Positions 21,693 to 34,122 are shown, counted from the first letter of the stretch. The stretch: 64,000 bases of DNA from Stomoxys calcitrans (GCF_963082655.1 NC_081553.1:129547736-129611735), one strand, 5' to 3'. The notes: a model not told the origin generated them from the letters alone. Translations and numbers: made by a program.

Positions 21693-22369
21693 TTTCTAAT
21701 ACCCTCCATCGTAGGATGGGGGTATACTAAATACGTTTGTAACAACTCGATATGTTCGTCTAAGACCCCATAAAGTATATACATTCTTGATCGTCATGAC
21801 ATCATAAGACGATTTAGCCATGTCCGTCTGTTCGCCTGTCTGTCAAAAGCACGCTAACTTTCGAAGGAGTAATGCTACGCGCTTCAAATCTTGCATACTT
21901 CCTATTAGTGTAGGTCGGTTGGGATTGTAAATGCGCCAAATCTCTCCATGTTTCGATATAGCTGCCATATACACCGATATTCCGATCAGAAAACATGCGG
22001 GCACAGTTTTCATCCGATTTGGCTGAAATTTTGGAGATTGTATTTTTCTATGACTTCTAACAGCCGTGACAAGTACAGTCTACACAGTCAATTTCTTCTA
22101 ATAGCTATAAGAATTGTGATGTAAATCAGAGCATAGCTTGAAAAGGCTGCCATATAATTCAATTCTGGAGGGCGAAATTCTTATCCAATTTCACTGAGAT
22201 TTTGGAGATGGAATTTTCATCACTTCTAACAGCCATGTTCATATCGGTAAATAATTTGATATAGCACATATTTATTTGAAAAAGTTATTCAAAGAAATTG
22301 ATAAATGCGATCCATGGTGGATGGTATATAAGATTCGGCCCGACGGACCTTAGCACGCTTTTACTTGTT
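21693..22369 (+). mobile_element. HEL-A copy, short
   Basis: Forward orientation: TAATACCCTCCATCGTAGGA at the 5' end, GTCCGTCTGTTCGCCTGTCT at 21823, only about three units, then GATGGTATATAAGATTCGGC, CCGACGGACCTTAGCACGC and TTTTACTTGTT. Complete but small. Confidence 0.85.
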
Positions 22370-22463
22370 TTATTTATTTTTAAGTCTATAGATTACATAA
22401 TACTTACAGACTAAATTATGTGCTAAATGTATATAAATGTATGAAAACTTTAAATTCAAAATA

Positions 22464-24927
22464 AACAAGTAGCAGGGAAATAAGTTCGGCCGGGCCGAAT
22501 CTTATATACCCTCCACCATGGATCGCATTTGTCGAGTTCTTTTCCCGGTATCTCTTTTTAGGCACATAATGGATAAAATAAAAGAATTGCTATGCTATTG
22601 GAGCTATTTCAAGTTATTGTCCAATTCGGACCATAATTGATTTGAATGTTAGAGACCATAGAAAGAGTCATTGTGTAAAATTTCAGCCAATATGAATAGG
22701 GCGCTCAAGAAGTAAAATATGGTATTTGATTTATAGGGGAGGTGAATCAGGCTATAATCGATTCAGACCATATTTGACACGTATGTTGAAGGTCATGGGA
22801 GAAGCCGTTGTACAAAATTTCAGCCAAATATTGCGCCCTCTAGAGGATGAAGAAGCCAAGATCCCAGATCGTTTTATATGACAGCTGTATCAGGTTAGGG
22901 ACCGACTTGAACCATATTTGCCACAGTTGTTGGAAGTCATAACGAACACGTCATGCAAAATTGCAGCCAAATCGGATAAGAATTGCGCCCTCTAGTGGCT
23001 CAAGAAGTCAGGACCCCACATCAGTTTATAGGACAGCTCCATCAGGTTATGAACCGACTTCAACCATACTTAGCACAGTTGTTGGAAGTCGTATAAGCAC
23101 ACGTAATGCAAAATGTTAGCCAAATCGGATAAGAATTGCGCCCTATAGTGGCTCAAGAAGTCTAGATTCAATATCGGTTTATATGGCAGCTATATAAGGT
23201 TATCGACCGATTTTAGCCATACTTAGCACAGTTGATGGAAGTCATAGCTAAACACGTCATGCAAAATTTCAGCTAAGTCGGATGGGAATTGCGCCATCTA
23301 GATGCTCCCGAAGTCAATACCCCAGATCGGTTTATATTAGAGCTATACCAGTGGACAGTTTTGTAAGAACTGTATTCTTAGGTCACACACAGTCAGTTTA
23401 ATTCTTATCAATTGTTAGGAGATAAAATGTTTAATAATATAGCCAGCAGCATTTAGTCTATAATAGTTTCGTGTTATAAGTTCCCACATGTGGCGTTTGG
23501 TGATGTTTGGCCGCATGGTGTGGATATGTTAGAGTATTTACATTAGAAGATAAGACTGTATTTTTATGTGCATTTTGAATGTAGCTGCATTTGTCTAGGG
23601 TGGTCTTAAGTGCATCTTTAATGCCTATTTATCGCTGCGTGTGTGACCGTATATGTTAAGATATTTGTACATATAGATTTAGGTTTAGAGTTAAGAAATT
23701 GATTTTAATAAAGTGAGTTCAATTTTAGTTCGCAACCTGACAACAACTACGTCTTTTTATTATTATCCGCCCCAAGTTCTGCAACCAGGTTATGGACGAT
23801 TTCAAAATAAGCACATTTTTTGGAAGCCATACTAAAACTACATGTGCAAAATCAGCCAAAAGTATAGCGCCCTCTAGAAACTCAAGATGTCAAGACCTAA
23901 TATCGGTTTATATGGCAACTATATCTGCTATTATGAACTGATTAAGACGATACTTGACACAGTTGTTGGAAGTCGAACTTAAACGAAATGTGCAAAATTT
24001 CATCAACATTATATAACAATCTCTCCCTCTAGACTCTAGAAGTCCAATAGGGAGATCGGTTTATATATCCGCATATAGACTCATTAAGACCATACTTGAC
24101 GCAGTTGTTGGAAGTCATACCAAAACGATATGTGTAAAATTTTAACCAAATCGGATAGGAATTGTGCGCTCTAGAAGCTCAAGAAGTAAAGACCCAAGAT
24201 CCGTTTATTTGGCAGCTATATCTGGTTAAGGACTGATTCATACCATACTTGGCACGCTTGTTGAATGTCATACTAAAACGACATGTGCAAAATTTCAGCC
24301 AAATTAGAGAACAATCTCTCTACCTCTAGAGGCTTAAGATGTCCAATCGGGAAATCGGTTTATATGGCAGCTATATCAGGATATAGACTGATTAAGAACA
24401 TACTTGAAACAGTTGTTGGAAGCCATACTAAAACTATATGTGCAAAATATCAGTCAAATCGGATAAAAATTGCGCCCTCTAGAAAATCAAGACCCAAGAT
24501 CGGCTTATATGGCAGCTATGTCTGGTGAAGGACTGATTTAGACCATACTTGGCACGGATGTTGATTGTCATACCAAATTGATATGTGCAAAATTTCAGCC
24601 AAACCAGATAAGAATTGCGCCCTCTAGAAGCTCAAGAAGTCAAGACCCAAGATCGGTTTATATGACGGCTATATCAAAGCATGAACCGATTTGACGCATT
24701 TACCTACACTAATAAGAACTATTTGTGCAAAATTTCAAGCTCCTAGCTATACTCTTTCGAAAGTTAGCGTGATTTCGACAGAAGGGTGGATGGACAAACA
24801 TGGCTAGGTCGACTTAAAATGTCATGAAGATCAATGGGTTTTTTATGGGTTCTTAGACGAATATTTCGAGGTGTTACGGAATGACGAAATTAGTATACCC
24901 CCGTCCTATGGTGGTGGGTATAGGAAA
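22464..24927 (-). mobile_element. Large HEL-A copy split by a solo LTR
   Basis: The hairpin end at left has AACAAGTAGCAGGGAAATAA and TTCGGCCGGGCCGAA; the 5' end at right has CCGTCCTATGGTGGTGGGTA. Excluding the LTR it is about 2.0 kb with some twelve tandem units, the longest array in the window. Unit-to-unit divergence is high, unlike the copy at 2271. Confidence 0.88.
23352..23783. mobile_element. Solo LTR of a retrotransposon
   Basis: 432 bp starting TGGACAGTTTTGTAAGAACT and ending CCCCAAGTTCTGCA, i.e. TG...CA ends. The flanking 5 bp ACCAG occurs at both 23347-23351 and 23784-23788 and is present once in the restored HEL-A unit. An AATAAA signal lies at about 23709. No internal retroviral-type genes are present, so it is the product of recombination between two LTRs. 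A 5 bp duplication suits BEL/Pao or Copia types; the family is not determined. Confidence 0.9.
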
Positions 24928-25454
24928 AGTATTTAAAATTTCTTATTTAATGTTTGCGAAGCATTCAGTCATCAAAAAAATGATTTTTACATATTGAGAG
25001 TATTAAAAGTATTACATAAAGAGAGTATTTCAGACACACAGTCACATTTTCATTTTGGGCATTGCTGTTCTAGAGCCGTTGTCACCGCATAACTCAATAG
25101 ATCTTCTCTCGTTTTGCACTTATAGAGCTGTAGATCATACGATCTTGCACGGGTTTGCCTGAAAATTGGTACGGTTCTTTTTGTTACCCGTGTATCATAA
25201 AGTTGGCACCGCCCGTTTGGTACCGTGAATCGGACTTTTATAGATATTGCACCCGTATATTTCCGAAGCTGAATCTCACACTTTAATATTGAAGTTCTCT
25301 ATCACCTAAAAAACATACAAACAACTCCTATATAAACCGAACTCTCACTATTATCACTTGGACACCCAAAGGGAGCAACAATTGTCTTTACGAAAAAAAT
25401 TAAACGTTTGGAATATTTTTGCGATTAACAAATCTATTTTATAGGTAAAGTACT
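24928..25454. other. Unrecognised DNA
   Basis: Includes a less AT-rich part at 25060-25280. Near 25315-25390 a faint HEL-A2 unit is visible (CTCCTATATAAACCGAACTC). No gene. Confidence 0.4.
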
Positions 25455-26256
25455 ATTTTATACCCACCACCATAGGATGGGGTATACTAATCTAGTCATA
25501 CCGTTTGTAACACCTGGATATATTGATCTAGGACCCCATAAAGTACATACATATTCTTGATCGTCTTGATATTCTAAATCGAATTAGCCATGTCCGTCGG
25601 TCCGTTTGTCCGTTTGTTGAAATCACGATAGCGGTAGAACGCGTAAAGCTAGCTGCTTGTAATTTTGCACAAATACTTTATATTGATGTAGGTCATTGGA
25701 GATTGCAAATGGGCTATATCGGTTCAGATTTGGATGTAGCTCCCATATAAACCGATCCCCAATTTTACTTCATAAACCCCTGGATGCCGCAATTTTTGTC
25801 CAATTTGGCTGAAATTTTGCACATAGTCTTCTGTTATGAATTCCAATAACTGTGTCAAGTACGGTCCGAATCGGTCAAGTACCTGATATAGCTCGCACAT
25901 AAACCGATCTCCTGATTTCACTTCTTGAGCCCCAGGAAGCCGCAATTTTTGGCAGATTTGGCTGAAATTTTTTATATAGTTTTGTCTTATGACTCTCAAC
26001 AACTGTGCCAAGTATGTTATAAATCGGTCTATAACCTGATATAGCTTCTATATAAACCGATCTCCCTGTTTGACTTCTTCGCCGCAATTTTCGTCCGATT
26101 TGTCTGCACATAGTGTTTTCTTCTGACTCTCAACAACTAAGCCAAGTACGGTCCATATCGGTCTAGAAACAGATATAGCTCCCATATTTTGGCAGAATCC
26201 ATGGTGGTGGGCTCCCAAGATTATGCCCGTCCGAAGTTAGCACGCTTTTACTTGTT
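25455..26256 (+). mobile_element. HEL-A2 copy, complete
   Basis: Reference copy of the A2 subtype: TTTTATACCCACCACCATAG at the 5' end, GTCCGTCGGTCCGTTTGTCC at 25589, four units with CCCATATAAACCGATC-type cores, then AATCCATGGTGGTGGGCTCC, CCGTCCGAAGTTAGCACGC and TTTTACTTGTT. Terminal logic is the same as HEL-A, but the subterminal repeat reads CCACCACCAT. Confidence 0.88.
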
Positions 26257-26561
26257 ATAGTTACTGTGTAATATTTCCTCCCACAGTTTAACATTGGTCG
26301 CGAATTTGCCAAGCTAAGCCGTTGTTGTGTAAAAAAAAAAACAAATAGCAATAAAAAAGGCTTTCATACAACAAACAACCACATTCAACAGCAGTGGTTA
26401 GATGACACTAAACGGACACAACGTTGTTGCATTGCACGCAAGTGATATGATATTGTTTGTGTTGGCACAGGAAAATTTAAGGAAGTTTCATGAGTGAGAT
26501 ATTTACGAGCACGCATATGGAGACATATGTCTCAGTCTATGTAGTTGTGTAGCCGTTAATG
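26257..26561. other. Unrecognised DNA
   Basis: Spacer between HEL-A2 and the SINE with no recognised motif. Confidence 0.45.
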
Positions 26562-26857
26562 CGAGGCCACCGTGGCGCAGAGGTTAGCGTGCCCGCTGAA
26601 CGACCTGGTTAAAATCCCGACGTGAACACCAGAAAAAATTTCAGAGGTGGTTATTCCCTAACTAATGCTGGCTACATGAGGTATCCTGTCATGTTAAAAG
26701 TTCTGTACCAAGTGGTGTCGCTATGCGCCGTTCGGAATCGCCATTAAAAAGGAGGCCACTCATGATTGAGCTTAACACATTAAGCGGACTGAACTCATTG
26801 ATATGAGAGAAGTATCCCGTCTTCTTTAATGGAATGTTGAAGAGAAACGTAGTTGTT
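26562..26857 (+). mobile_element. tRNA-derived SINE, full length
   Basis: Head GAGGCCACCGTGGCGCAGAG holds the A box TGGCGCAGAGG. The B box is mutated to GGTTAAAATCC. The body carries TTTCAGAGGTGGTTATTCCC and GGACTGAACTCATTGATATG. A 7 bp target duplication GTTAATG flanks it (26555-26561 and 26858-26864). Confidence 0.88.
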
Positions 26858-26864
26858 GTTAATG

Positions 26865-27289
26865 TAGTCCAATAAAATAATAAGCGGTGGCACAGGCAGA
26901 TTTAAGGAAGTTTAAGATGTTGAGTAAGAGGTAAATGGAAAAGTGTGTCTCAGTGGGTGTTTGCAACTGCAAATTTGCCCATGAGTATTCCCTTAAAGAA
27001 CAGGGGAAAAATACATCCCATATTATTTTTTTTGTACGCTAAATAAATAAAAAACATCGACCGTCATGTGAAGACTAACAGAGCAACGAAATGTATACCA
27101 ATGGATGCGATGTCACGTATACAAGGAAACTACCGGTCAAGTAATATCTTTTCAGTTATATTACTCACATGGTCGTTAGCTTGATTTCCTTTGGAAAAAG
27201 TAATCAAAACATATGACTGGCCGTAATAGTTTGCTGTTATAGCAAGATTTGTTACAGCAGACATGTATGCTGTTTTTACTAAAACATTT
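26865..27289. other. Low-copy DNA
   Basis: No recognised family. The segment TGGCACAGGCAGATTTAAGG at 26887 resembles TGGCACAGGAAAATTTAAGG at 26464, a short local duplication flanking the SINE region. Confidence 0.45.
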
Positions 27290-27520
27290 CTCTAATGTAC
27301 CCTGAACGGTGCTGCAGAATTCCACCCAAAATTTATTCTGAGCCTTTTTCAGTTCACCCTTGTATGTCTCATCTCTATAAACGTCTCAGTCGTGTGGGCC
27401 CTTTTGGCTTTCGCCCTCTTGAAGAGGTTTTTTCAAACCTTTCTTAGACCAACATGTTCTGGGGTACACCATGGCGGTTGCTATTTGCCCCTTGTTTTGG
27501 CTCTAGGTCATGCAGACCTA
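27290..27520 (-). pseudogene. LINE endonuclease-RT linker fragment
   Basis: Minus strand reads CWSKKGLKKPLQEGESQKG near 27445-27390 and YKGELKKAQNKFWVEFCS near 27360-27310. W.K.L..L and YK.ELKKA....W..FC are the typical linker between the endonuclease and RT domains of I/Jockey/LOA-type LINEs. It may belong to LINE-beta but cannot be tied to it from this window. Confidence 0.7.
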
Positions 27521-28790
27521 AGCAAGTCTATATCTTGATATAGCCCCCATATAGACCGATCCGCCGATTTAGGGTCTTAAGCCCATAAAAGCCACATTTA
27601 TTATCCGATTTTGCTGAAATTTTGGACAGTGAGTTGTGATAGGTCACTCGACATCCTTCTTAGATTTGGTCCAGATCGGTTCAGAGTTGGATATAGCTGC
27701 CATATTGACCGATCTCTCGATTTAAGGTTTTGGGCCCATAAAAGGCGCATTTATTGTCTGATCTCGCCGAAATTTGGGACAGTGAGTTGTGTAAGGCTCT
27801 TCGAAATTTTTCTGCAACTTGGCCCAAATCGGTCCAGATTTGGATATAGCTGCCGTATAGACCGATCTCTCGATTTAATGTTTTGGGCCAATAAAAAGCG
27901 CATTTATTGTCCGATGTCGCCGAAATTTGGGACAGTGAGTTAAGTTAAGCCCCTTGACATGCTTCTGTAATATGGCACAGATCGGTTCAGATTTGGATAT
28001 AGTTGCCATATAGACCGATCCTCTGATTTAGGGTCTTAGGCCCTTAAAAGCTACATTTATTATCCGCTGTTGCTGAAATTTAAGACAGTGAGTTATGTTA
28101 GGTTCTTCGACATCCTTCTTAGATTTGGCTCAGATCGGTCTAGATTTGGATATAGCTGCCATATAGAATGATCTCTCGATTTAAGGTTTTGGGCCCATAA
28201 AAGGCCCATTTATTGTCCGATGTCGTCGAAATTTGGGACAGCGAGTTAAGTTAAACCCCTTGACTCACTTCTGCAATATGCCACAGATCGGTCCAGATTT
28301 TGATATAGCTGCCATATAGATCGATCTCTCGGTTTTAGGTTTTGGGGCCATAAAAGGCGCATTTATTGTCCGATGTCGCTGAAATTGGAGACAGTGTGTT
28401 GTTTTAGGCCCTTCGACGTCCTTCTTTTATTTGGCCCAGATCGGTTTATATTGGAATATAGCTGCCATATAGACCAATCTCTCGATTTAAGGTTTTGGAT
28501 CCCTAAAAGGCGCATTTATTGTCCGATTTTGCTGACATTCGTGTCGTATATGGTTCAGATCGATATATTTTCAGATATAGCTACTAAAAAGACCGATATT
28601 TTGTTATACACAATTGAAAAATGACTTGTTCTTATTAGTATTTGGTCCAAATTGGAACATATTTCGATATAACTGCCAGGGGATTCGATATAACTGCCAG
28701 GGGGGTGCAATTTTCACCGGATTTTGATGAAAGGTGGTTTACATATATACCCGAGGTGGTGGGTTCGGCCCGCCTTTTTAATTGTTTTTA
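27521..28790 (+). mobile_element. HEL-B copy, 5' end lost
   Basis: About eight tandem units of ~150 bp (GGATATAGCTGCCATATAGA, CGATCTCTCGATTTAAGG, GGCGCATTTATTGTCCGA), then ATATATACCCGAGGTGGTGG, GTTCGGCCCGCC and the end TTTAATTGTT. Units alternate between CCGATTTAGGGTCTTAGG and TCGATTTAAGGTTTTGGG types. The 110-codon frame 27611-27943 follows the tandem period and is not a gene. A 20 bp duplication of ATTCGATATAACTGCCAGGG lies at 28660-28700. Confidence 0.87.
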
Positions 28791-29018
28791 ATTAATTTTT
28801 TAAATTTTCATACAGTAAAAACGTTATTTTTAAAAAAAAGGCAAATTTGAAATGAATGATTTTTGAGACAACCACTCTAATTGGATTTTTGAGCTTATCA
28901 TAAATCCAAAATTGTTAATCTATAGTACAAATTTCTTTACAAGTCCAATTTCAAAGAATTTGTTAATTGAATGTACAAATTTCTTAATTGAACATAGTTG
29001 TTCATTTTTTCTGTGTGT

Positions 29019-29058
29019 GTATTCGACACGGCCGAACTTAGCACGCTTTAACTTGTTT
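29019..29058 (+). mobile_element. HEL-A 3' terminal stub
   Basis: GACACGGCCGAACTTAGCAC plus GCTTTAACTTGTTT is the last ~40 bp of a HEL element with half a hairpin, in otherwise unrecognised AT-rich DNA at 28791-29107. Confidence 0.7.
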
Positions 29059-29107
29059 CATTCTAATGACAATCAAAATTCAAAAGTTCCCAGCCGTTTG
29101 AAGTTCG

Positions 29108-29962
29108 TTATTACACCAACCACCAAGTGATGAGGGTATACTAATCTAGTCATTCTATTTGTAACACCTCGAAATATTGATTCTGTACCGTCTTAACATT
29201 TTAAATCGATCTAGTCCTTCCATCCGTCTGTCGAAATCACTATCGCGGTCGCTCGCGTAAAGCTAGCCGCTTCAAATTTTGCACGGATACTTAATTTGGT
29301 CGATGTAGGTCGTTGGGGATTGCAAATGGGCCATATAGGTTTAGATTTGGATATAGTTCCCATGTAAACCGATCTCCCAAACCAATCTGAAATTTTGCAC
29401 CATGTGTTTTAGTATGATCTCCAACAACTGTGTCATGTACGGTCCAAATTGGTCTATAACACAATATAGCTTCCATTTCAACTTATCTCCCGAAGAAATT
29501 TCACGCCCGATAGAAATTTAAATTTTTGTCAGATTTTGAGAAATTTGGTACGTAAAGTACACATGGAGGCCACCGTAGTGCAGAGGTTAGCATGTCCGCT
29601 TATGACGCTGAATGCCTGGGTTCAAATCCCGGCTTGAACAACAGAAAAACTTTTAGCGGTGGTTATCCCCTACTAATGCTGGCGATATTTGTGAGGTACT
29701 TTGCCATGTAAAAACTTCTCCCCAAAGAGGCGCGCCGTTCGGACTCGGCTATAAAAAGGAGGTCTCTTATCATTGAATCGGACAGCACTCATTGAGATGT
29801 GAGAAGTTTGCCCCAGTTCTTCAATGGAGTGTTTCTTGGCAAATTTGATTTTGCAAGTACACGTACGTCTCCAATCGATTTCATTTGTGAATTTTTTGCA
29901 GAATCCATGGTGTTGGGTTACCAAGATTCGGCTTGGCCGAACTTGGCACATTTTTATTTGTT
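29108..29962 (+). mobile_element. HEL-A2 copy carrying a SINE
   Basis: 5' end ATTACACCAACCACCAAGTG, GTCTGTCGAAATCACTATCG at 29227, two to three units, then the SINE at 29563-29854, then AATCCATGGTGTTGGGTTAC, GGCTTGGCCGAACTTGGCAC and the end. Complete apart from the insertion. Confidence 0.83.
29563..29854 (+). mobile_element. tRNA-derived SINE with target duplication
   Basis: Best-preserved Pol III promoter of the window: the A box region reads CGTAGTGCAGAGG and the B box GGTTCAAATCC lies at 29619. The body has GGCTATAAAAAGGAGGTCTC and GACAGCACTCATTGAGATGT. The 8 bp AAGTACAC at 29555-29562 and 29855-29862 is the target duplication. Confidence 0.9.
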
Positions 29963-31085
29963 TTTAGTGTTAACTTAGGTAGCCTCATTTGTAGTGAAAG
30001 CAAAAAAGAATTTGCCTCGATTGTGACAAGTCAAGTTTCGGTGAAAATTACATGAAATATTCATGCGTTGGAGGTAGTTTAATGGAATTCCGGCCCAATA
30101 TATTTACTTTTGGAGGCATTTATTATTTATTTTGCTTATACACTCTCTTCTCATGTACAACTCATATTAGCCTTTTCCTTATGTATTGGCTCCTCGACGT
30201 TAACTACCAACAAACAAACAAAAACAAAAAGAAGACGATACCATGTAGTTAAGGCTTTCTAGCAATTGAGGAGTTTTTTATGACACTTACCTTCTGGATT
30301 CGTGGAGGGGGAGAAGGAGGCCAGAATGCAATGTCCTGTTCAAATGAAAATAACAGGTGACCAACGCAAGCCCTAAGCCTCGTTAACCTCACTAAAGGTC
30401 ATTGTTATTGATTTAGGCTTTAAAGGGCGGACATTTTACCAGCAATGGGACATTTTATCTGTTATATTGCTGCTTGTGCTGCTTAAGGAGAGGCATTAAA
30501 GTTCTATGTAAATAACCGCAGAAGTGTTTTTGTGCTAGATGCTGAAATTTCGCACAATTCGTCTGGGTTTAACTGCTTATTTATTCATTCTTTATGACAT
30601 ATGACAGTCTAAAAATGCGACATAGGGGTTAAGTCAAGGCACATTGAAACTTTTTAACAAGACAAATTTTCAAAGTAAACAGTAAATTACTTGTTTGCGT
30701 AGTCTGTATGGTAACGAAAACAAGGCTACTATTCTCAGCAATTCCATGCAAGGAACTGCTGTCAACTTTAAACACCACAGGGATACATTTAAGATCACCA
30801 CCGAGCAACTTTTGTGGGAAAATATGTTGGGTAGACATCGCGTTTCACAACCTTAAGTGTAACATCTCAAACGAGCGGTTTTGCATGTTAAATTAAAAAA
30901 GCAACCAAGATATATTTTGTGATATATTTTTTTTTTAAATATGCATCACATAAAGACGGCGGTAAATTGTCAAAGTTTAAAATATATTAAGCAATGAAAG
31001 TCTGACAAACAAAATTTAACACACTCTCATTTTCAGCTAAATAAAATATGTGGAAAAATCTTATTTTACAATTTATTATCACTAA
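29963..31085. other. Low-copy DNA, no gene recognised
   Basis: None of the window's repeats occurs here. GGGGGAGAAGGAGGCC lies at 30309. Frames at 30052-30252, 30708-30896 and on the minus strand at 30629-30838 show no known domain or convincing codon pattern. Confidence 0.5.
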
Positions 31086-31332
31086 ATAAACAGCAAAACT
31101 CAAGTAAAACAAGCAAAAAGGAGTTAAGTTCGGCCGGGCCGAAGTTTGGTTACCCACCACCTCGGGTATATACGTAAACCACCTTTGGTCAAAATCCGGT
31201 AAAAAATGCATACCTAATGCCCCATAGCAGCTATATCAAAATATGTTTCGGTGTGGACAAAATACTAATAAGTACAACTCATTGTTCAGTTGTATATAAC
31301 AAAATATTGATCTTTATATATGGCAGCTATAT
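31086..31332 (-). mobile_element. HEL-B hairpin-end part
   Basis: AACAAGCAAAAAGGAGTTAA, hairpin TTCGGCCGGGCCGAA and TACCCACCACCTCGGGTATA, then the first HEL-B unit up to TATATGGCAGCTATATCA. It is truncated exactly where the Tc1-like terminal repeat begins. Confidence 0.85.
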
Positions 31333-31485
31333 CAATGATTTGCAAGCGTTGCTCGTTAGTAAGTCTATTCATGATGAAATGTCAAAGCATACTGAGCATC
31401 TTTCTCTTTGACACCATGTCTGAAATCCCACGTGATCTGTCAAATACTAATGCATGAAAATCCTAACCTCAAAAAAATCACCCTT
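31333..31485. mobile_element. Tc1-like foldback element, single terminal repeat
   Basis: Matches the right arm of the element at 36114-36716: ATGATTTGCAAGCGTTGCTC, CATGATGAAATGTCAAAGCA, ending CAAAAAAATCACCCTT followed by TA. The partner arm and interior are missing. Confidence 0.85.
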
Positions 31486-31528
31486 TACAAACAACATTGA
31501 TATTTAACTAGGATTTAAGTATAGTATA

Positions 31529-32800
31529 CTTTTATACCCTCCACCATAGGATGGGGGTATACTAATTTCGCCATTCTGTTTGTAACTATACGAAATATTC
31601 TTGATCGTCGCGACACTTTATGTCGATCTAGCCATGTCCGTCCGTCTGTCTGTCGAAAGCACGCTAACTTTCGAAGGAGTAAAGCAAGCCGCTTGAAATT
31701 TTGCACAAATACTTCTTATTAATGTAGGTCGGTTGGAATTGTAAATGGCCCATATCGGTCCATGTTTTGCCATATAAACCGATCTTGGGTTTTGACTTCT
31801 TAAGTCTCTAGAGTGCGCAATTCTTATCCGATTGGAATGAAATTTTGCACGTCGTGTTTTGTTATGACATCCAACAACTGTGCCAAGTATGCTTCAAATC
31901 GGTCCATAACCTGATATAGCTGTCATATAAACCGATCTTGGGTCTTGACTTCTTGAGCCTCTAGAGGACGCAATTCTTATCCGATTTGAATGAAGTTTTG
32001 CATGAAGTATTTCGTTATGAAAACCAACAACTGTGCCAAGTATGGTTCAAATCGGTCCATAACCTGATATAGCTGTCATATAAACAGATCTGGGGACTTG
32101 ATTTTTTGAGCTTCTAGATGGCGCAATTCCTATCCGATTTGGCTGAAATTTGGCACCGCGTATTTTATTTTTACTTTCAACAACTGTGCCGAGTATGATT
32201 CAAATCGATCCATAACCTGATATACAATAGCTGCCATATAAACCGATCTTGGGTCTTGACTTCTTGAGCCTCTTGAGGGCGCAATTCTTATCCGATTTGA
32301 AAGAATTTTTGCACGTACTATTTTGTTATGATATCCAACAACTGTGCCAAGTATGGTTCAAATCAGTTCATAACCTGATATAGCTGCCATATAAACCTGG
32401 GATCTTGACTTCTTGAGCCTCTAGAGGTCGCAATTATTATCCGATTTGTCCGAAACGGATCCTCTCATGACCATCAACATACGTGTTTATTATGGTCTGA
32501 ATCGGTCTATAGCCCGATACAGCTCCCATATAAATCAATCTCTCTATTTTACTTCTTGAGCCCACAAAGGGCGCAATTCTTATTCGAATTGGGTGACATT
32601 TTGCACAGGTCTCCAACATATAATTTATATGTGGTCCAAACCGGACCATATCTTGACATCGCTCTAATAGCAGCGCAAATCTTTTCTTATATCCTTTTTG
32701 TGCCTAAGAAGAGATGCCGGGAAAAGAACTCGACAAATGCGATCCATGGTGGAGGGTATATAAGATTCGGCCCGGCCGAACTTAGCACGCTTTTACTAGT
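31529..32800 (+). mobile_element. HEL-A copy, complete
   Basis: 5' end TTTTATACCCTCCACCATAG, GTCCGTCCGTCTGTCTGTCG at 31637, six units with TCTTGAGCCTCTAGAGG cores, then ATCCATGGTGGAGGGTATAT, hairpin TTCGGCCCGGCCGAA at 32767-32781 and CTTAGCACGCTTTTACTAGT. All terminal parts of the family are intact here. Confidence 0.9.
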
Positions 32801-33041
32801 TCTTTTTAATGTTTATCTATCTTCAGTACGATCGATCAAAAATATGATAAAAGGATTATAATCTGCAAAATCGTTTTGATGATATTGAATATTAAGCAGA
32901 TGAAAATTTCTCGTTGGTCTAGAAGAAACGTTAACATTAAGACAGCTCAACAAAAATTCGGACTTCAAATTCCCGTGTAAAACATTTGAGATGAAAGTGA
33001 TGTTCAATATTTTCCTGCTGCTACAAAGAGTAGGGAGCTTT
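32801..33041 (-). pseudogene. LINE-gamma (Jockey/CR1-like) C-terminus, second part
   Basis: Minus strand reads LPTLCSSRKILNITFISNVL, then GNLKSEFLLSCLNVNVSSR and PTRNFHLL, the pattern L.tL..RR...i.F....l.g....LL..i....P....R found at the end of Jockey/CR1-type RT proteins. It is the continuation of the piece at 35288-35545; the HEL-A dimer at 33042-35287 separates them. A few substitutions, no catalytic region. Confidence 0.83.
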
Positions 33042-34122
33042 ATTATACCCTCCACCATAAGATGGGGGGTATACTAATTTCGTCATTCTGATTGTAACTA
33101 CTCGAAATATTCTTCTGAGACCCCATAAAGTATATATATTCTTGATCGTCGTGAAATTTTATGTCGATCTAGCCATGTCCGTCCGTCTGTCCGTCCGTCC
33201 GTCCGTCTGTCTGCCGAAAGCACGCTAACTTTCGAAGGAGTAAAGCTAGCCGCTTGAAATTTTGCACAAATACTTCTTTTTAGTGTAGGTCGGTTGGTAT
33301 TGTAAATGGGCGATATCGGTCCATGTTTTGATACAGCTGCCATATAAACCGATCTTGGGTCTTGACTTCTTGAGCCTCTAGAGTGCGCAATTCTTATCCG
33401 ATTGGGATGAATTTTGCACGACGTGTTTCTATATTATATCCAACAACTGTGCCAATTATGGTTCAAATCGGTTCATAACCTGATATAGCTGCCATATAAA
33501 CCGATCTGGGGTCTTGACTTCTTGAGCCTCTAGAGTGCGCAATTCTTATCCGATTGGAATGAAATTTTGCACGACGTGTTTTGTTACGATATCCAACAAC
33601 TGTGCCAAGTATGGTTCAAATCGGCCCATAACCTTATATAGCTGTCATACAAACCGATCTTGGGTCTTGACTTCTTGAGCCTCTAGAGGGCGCAATTCTT
33701 ATCCAATTTGAATGAATTTTGGCACGTAGTATTTTGTTATGATATCCAACTGTGCCAAATATCGTTCAAATCGGTTCATAACCTGATATAGCTGCCATAT
33801 AAACCGATCTGGGATCTTGACTTCTTGAGCCTCTAGAGGTCGCAATTATTATCCGATTTGCCTGAAATTTTGTACGACGGATTCTTTCATGACCATCAAC
33901 ATACGTATTAATTATTGTCTGAATCGGTCCATAGCCCGATACAGCTCCCATATAAATCGATCTCTCTATATTACTTTTTGAGCTCACAAAGAGCCCAATT
34001 CTTATTCGAATTGGCTGACATTTTGCACAGGTCTCCAACATATAATTTAATTGTGGTCCAAACCGGACCATATCTTGATATTGCTCTAATAGCAGAGCAA
34101 ATCTTTTCTTATATCCTTTTTG
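33042..34122 (+). mobile_element. HEL-A dimer, first unit
   Basis: 5' end TTATACCCTCCACCATAAGA and GTCCGTCCGTCCGTCTGTCT near 33188. Six units follow to CTTTTCTTATATCCTTTTTG, where the ~110 bp hairpin end is missing and the next element starts directly. Confidence 0.9.

Noticed and set aside
27611..27943. 110-codon frame with a repeating RSLDL.FW..KRRIYC pattern, looking like a repeat protein
   Set aside because: The peptide repeat follows the ~150 bp HEL-B DNA tandem exactly, appears on both strands in different copies and starts anywhere; it is read-through of non-coding repeats. The same holds for frames at 2284, 12615 (minus), 17227, 17428 (minus), 33766 (minus) and 57325.
29563..29640. 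tRNA gene
   Set aside because: A and B boxes are present, but they are followed by a shared SINE body and target duplication, and no full cloverleaf is apparent.
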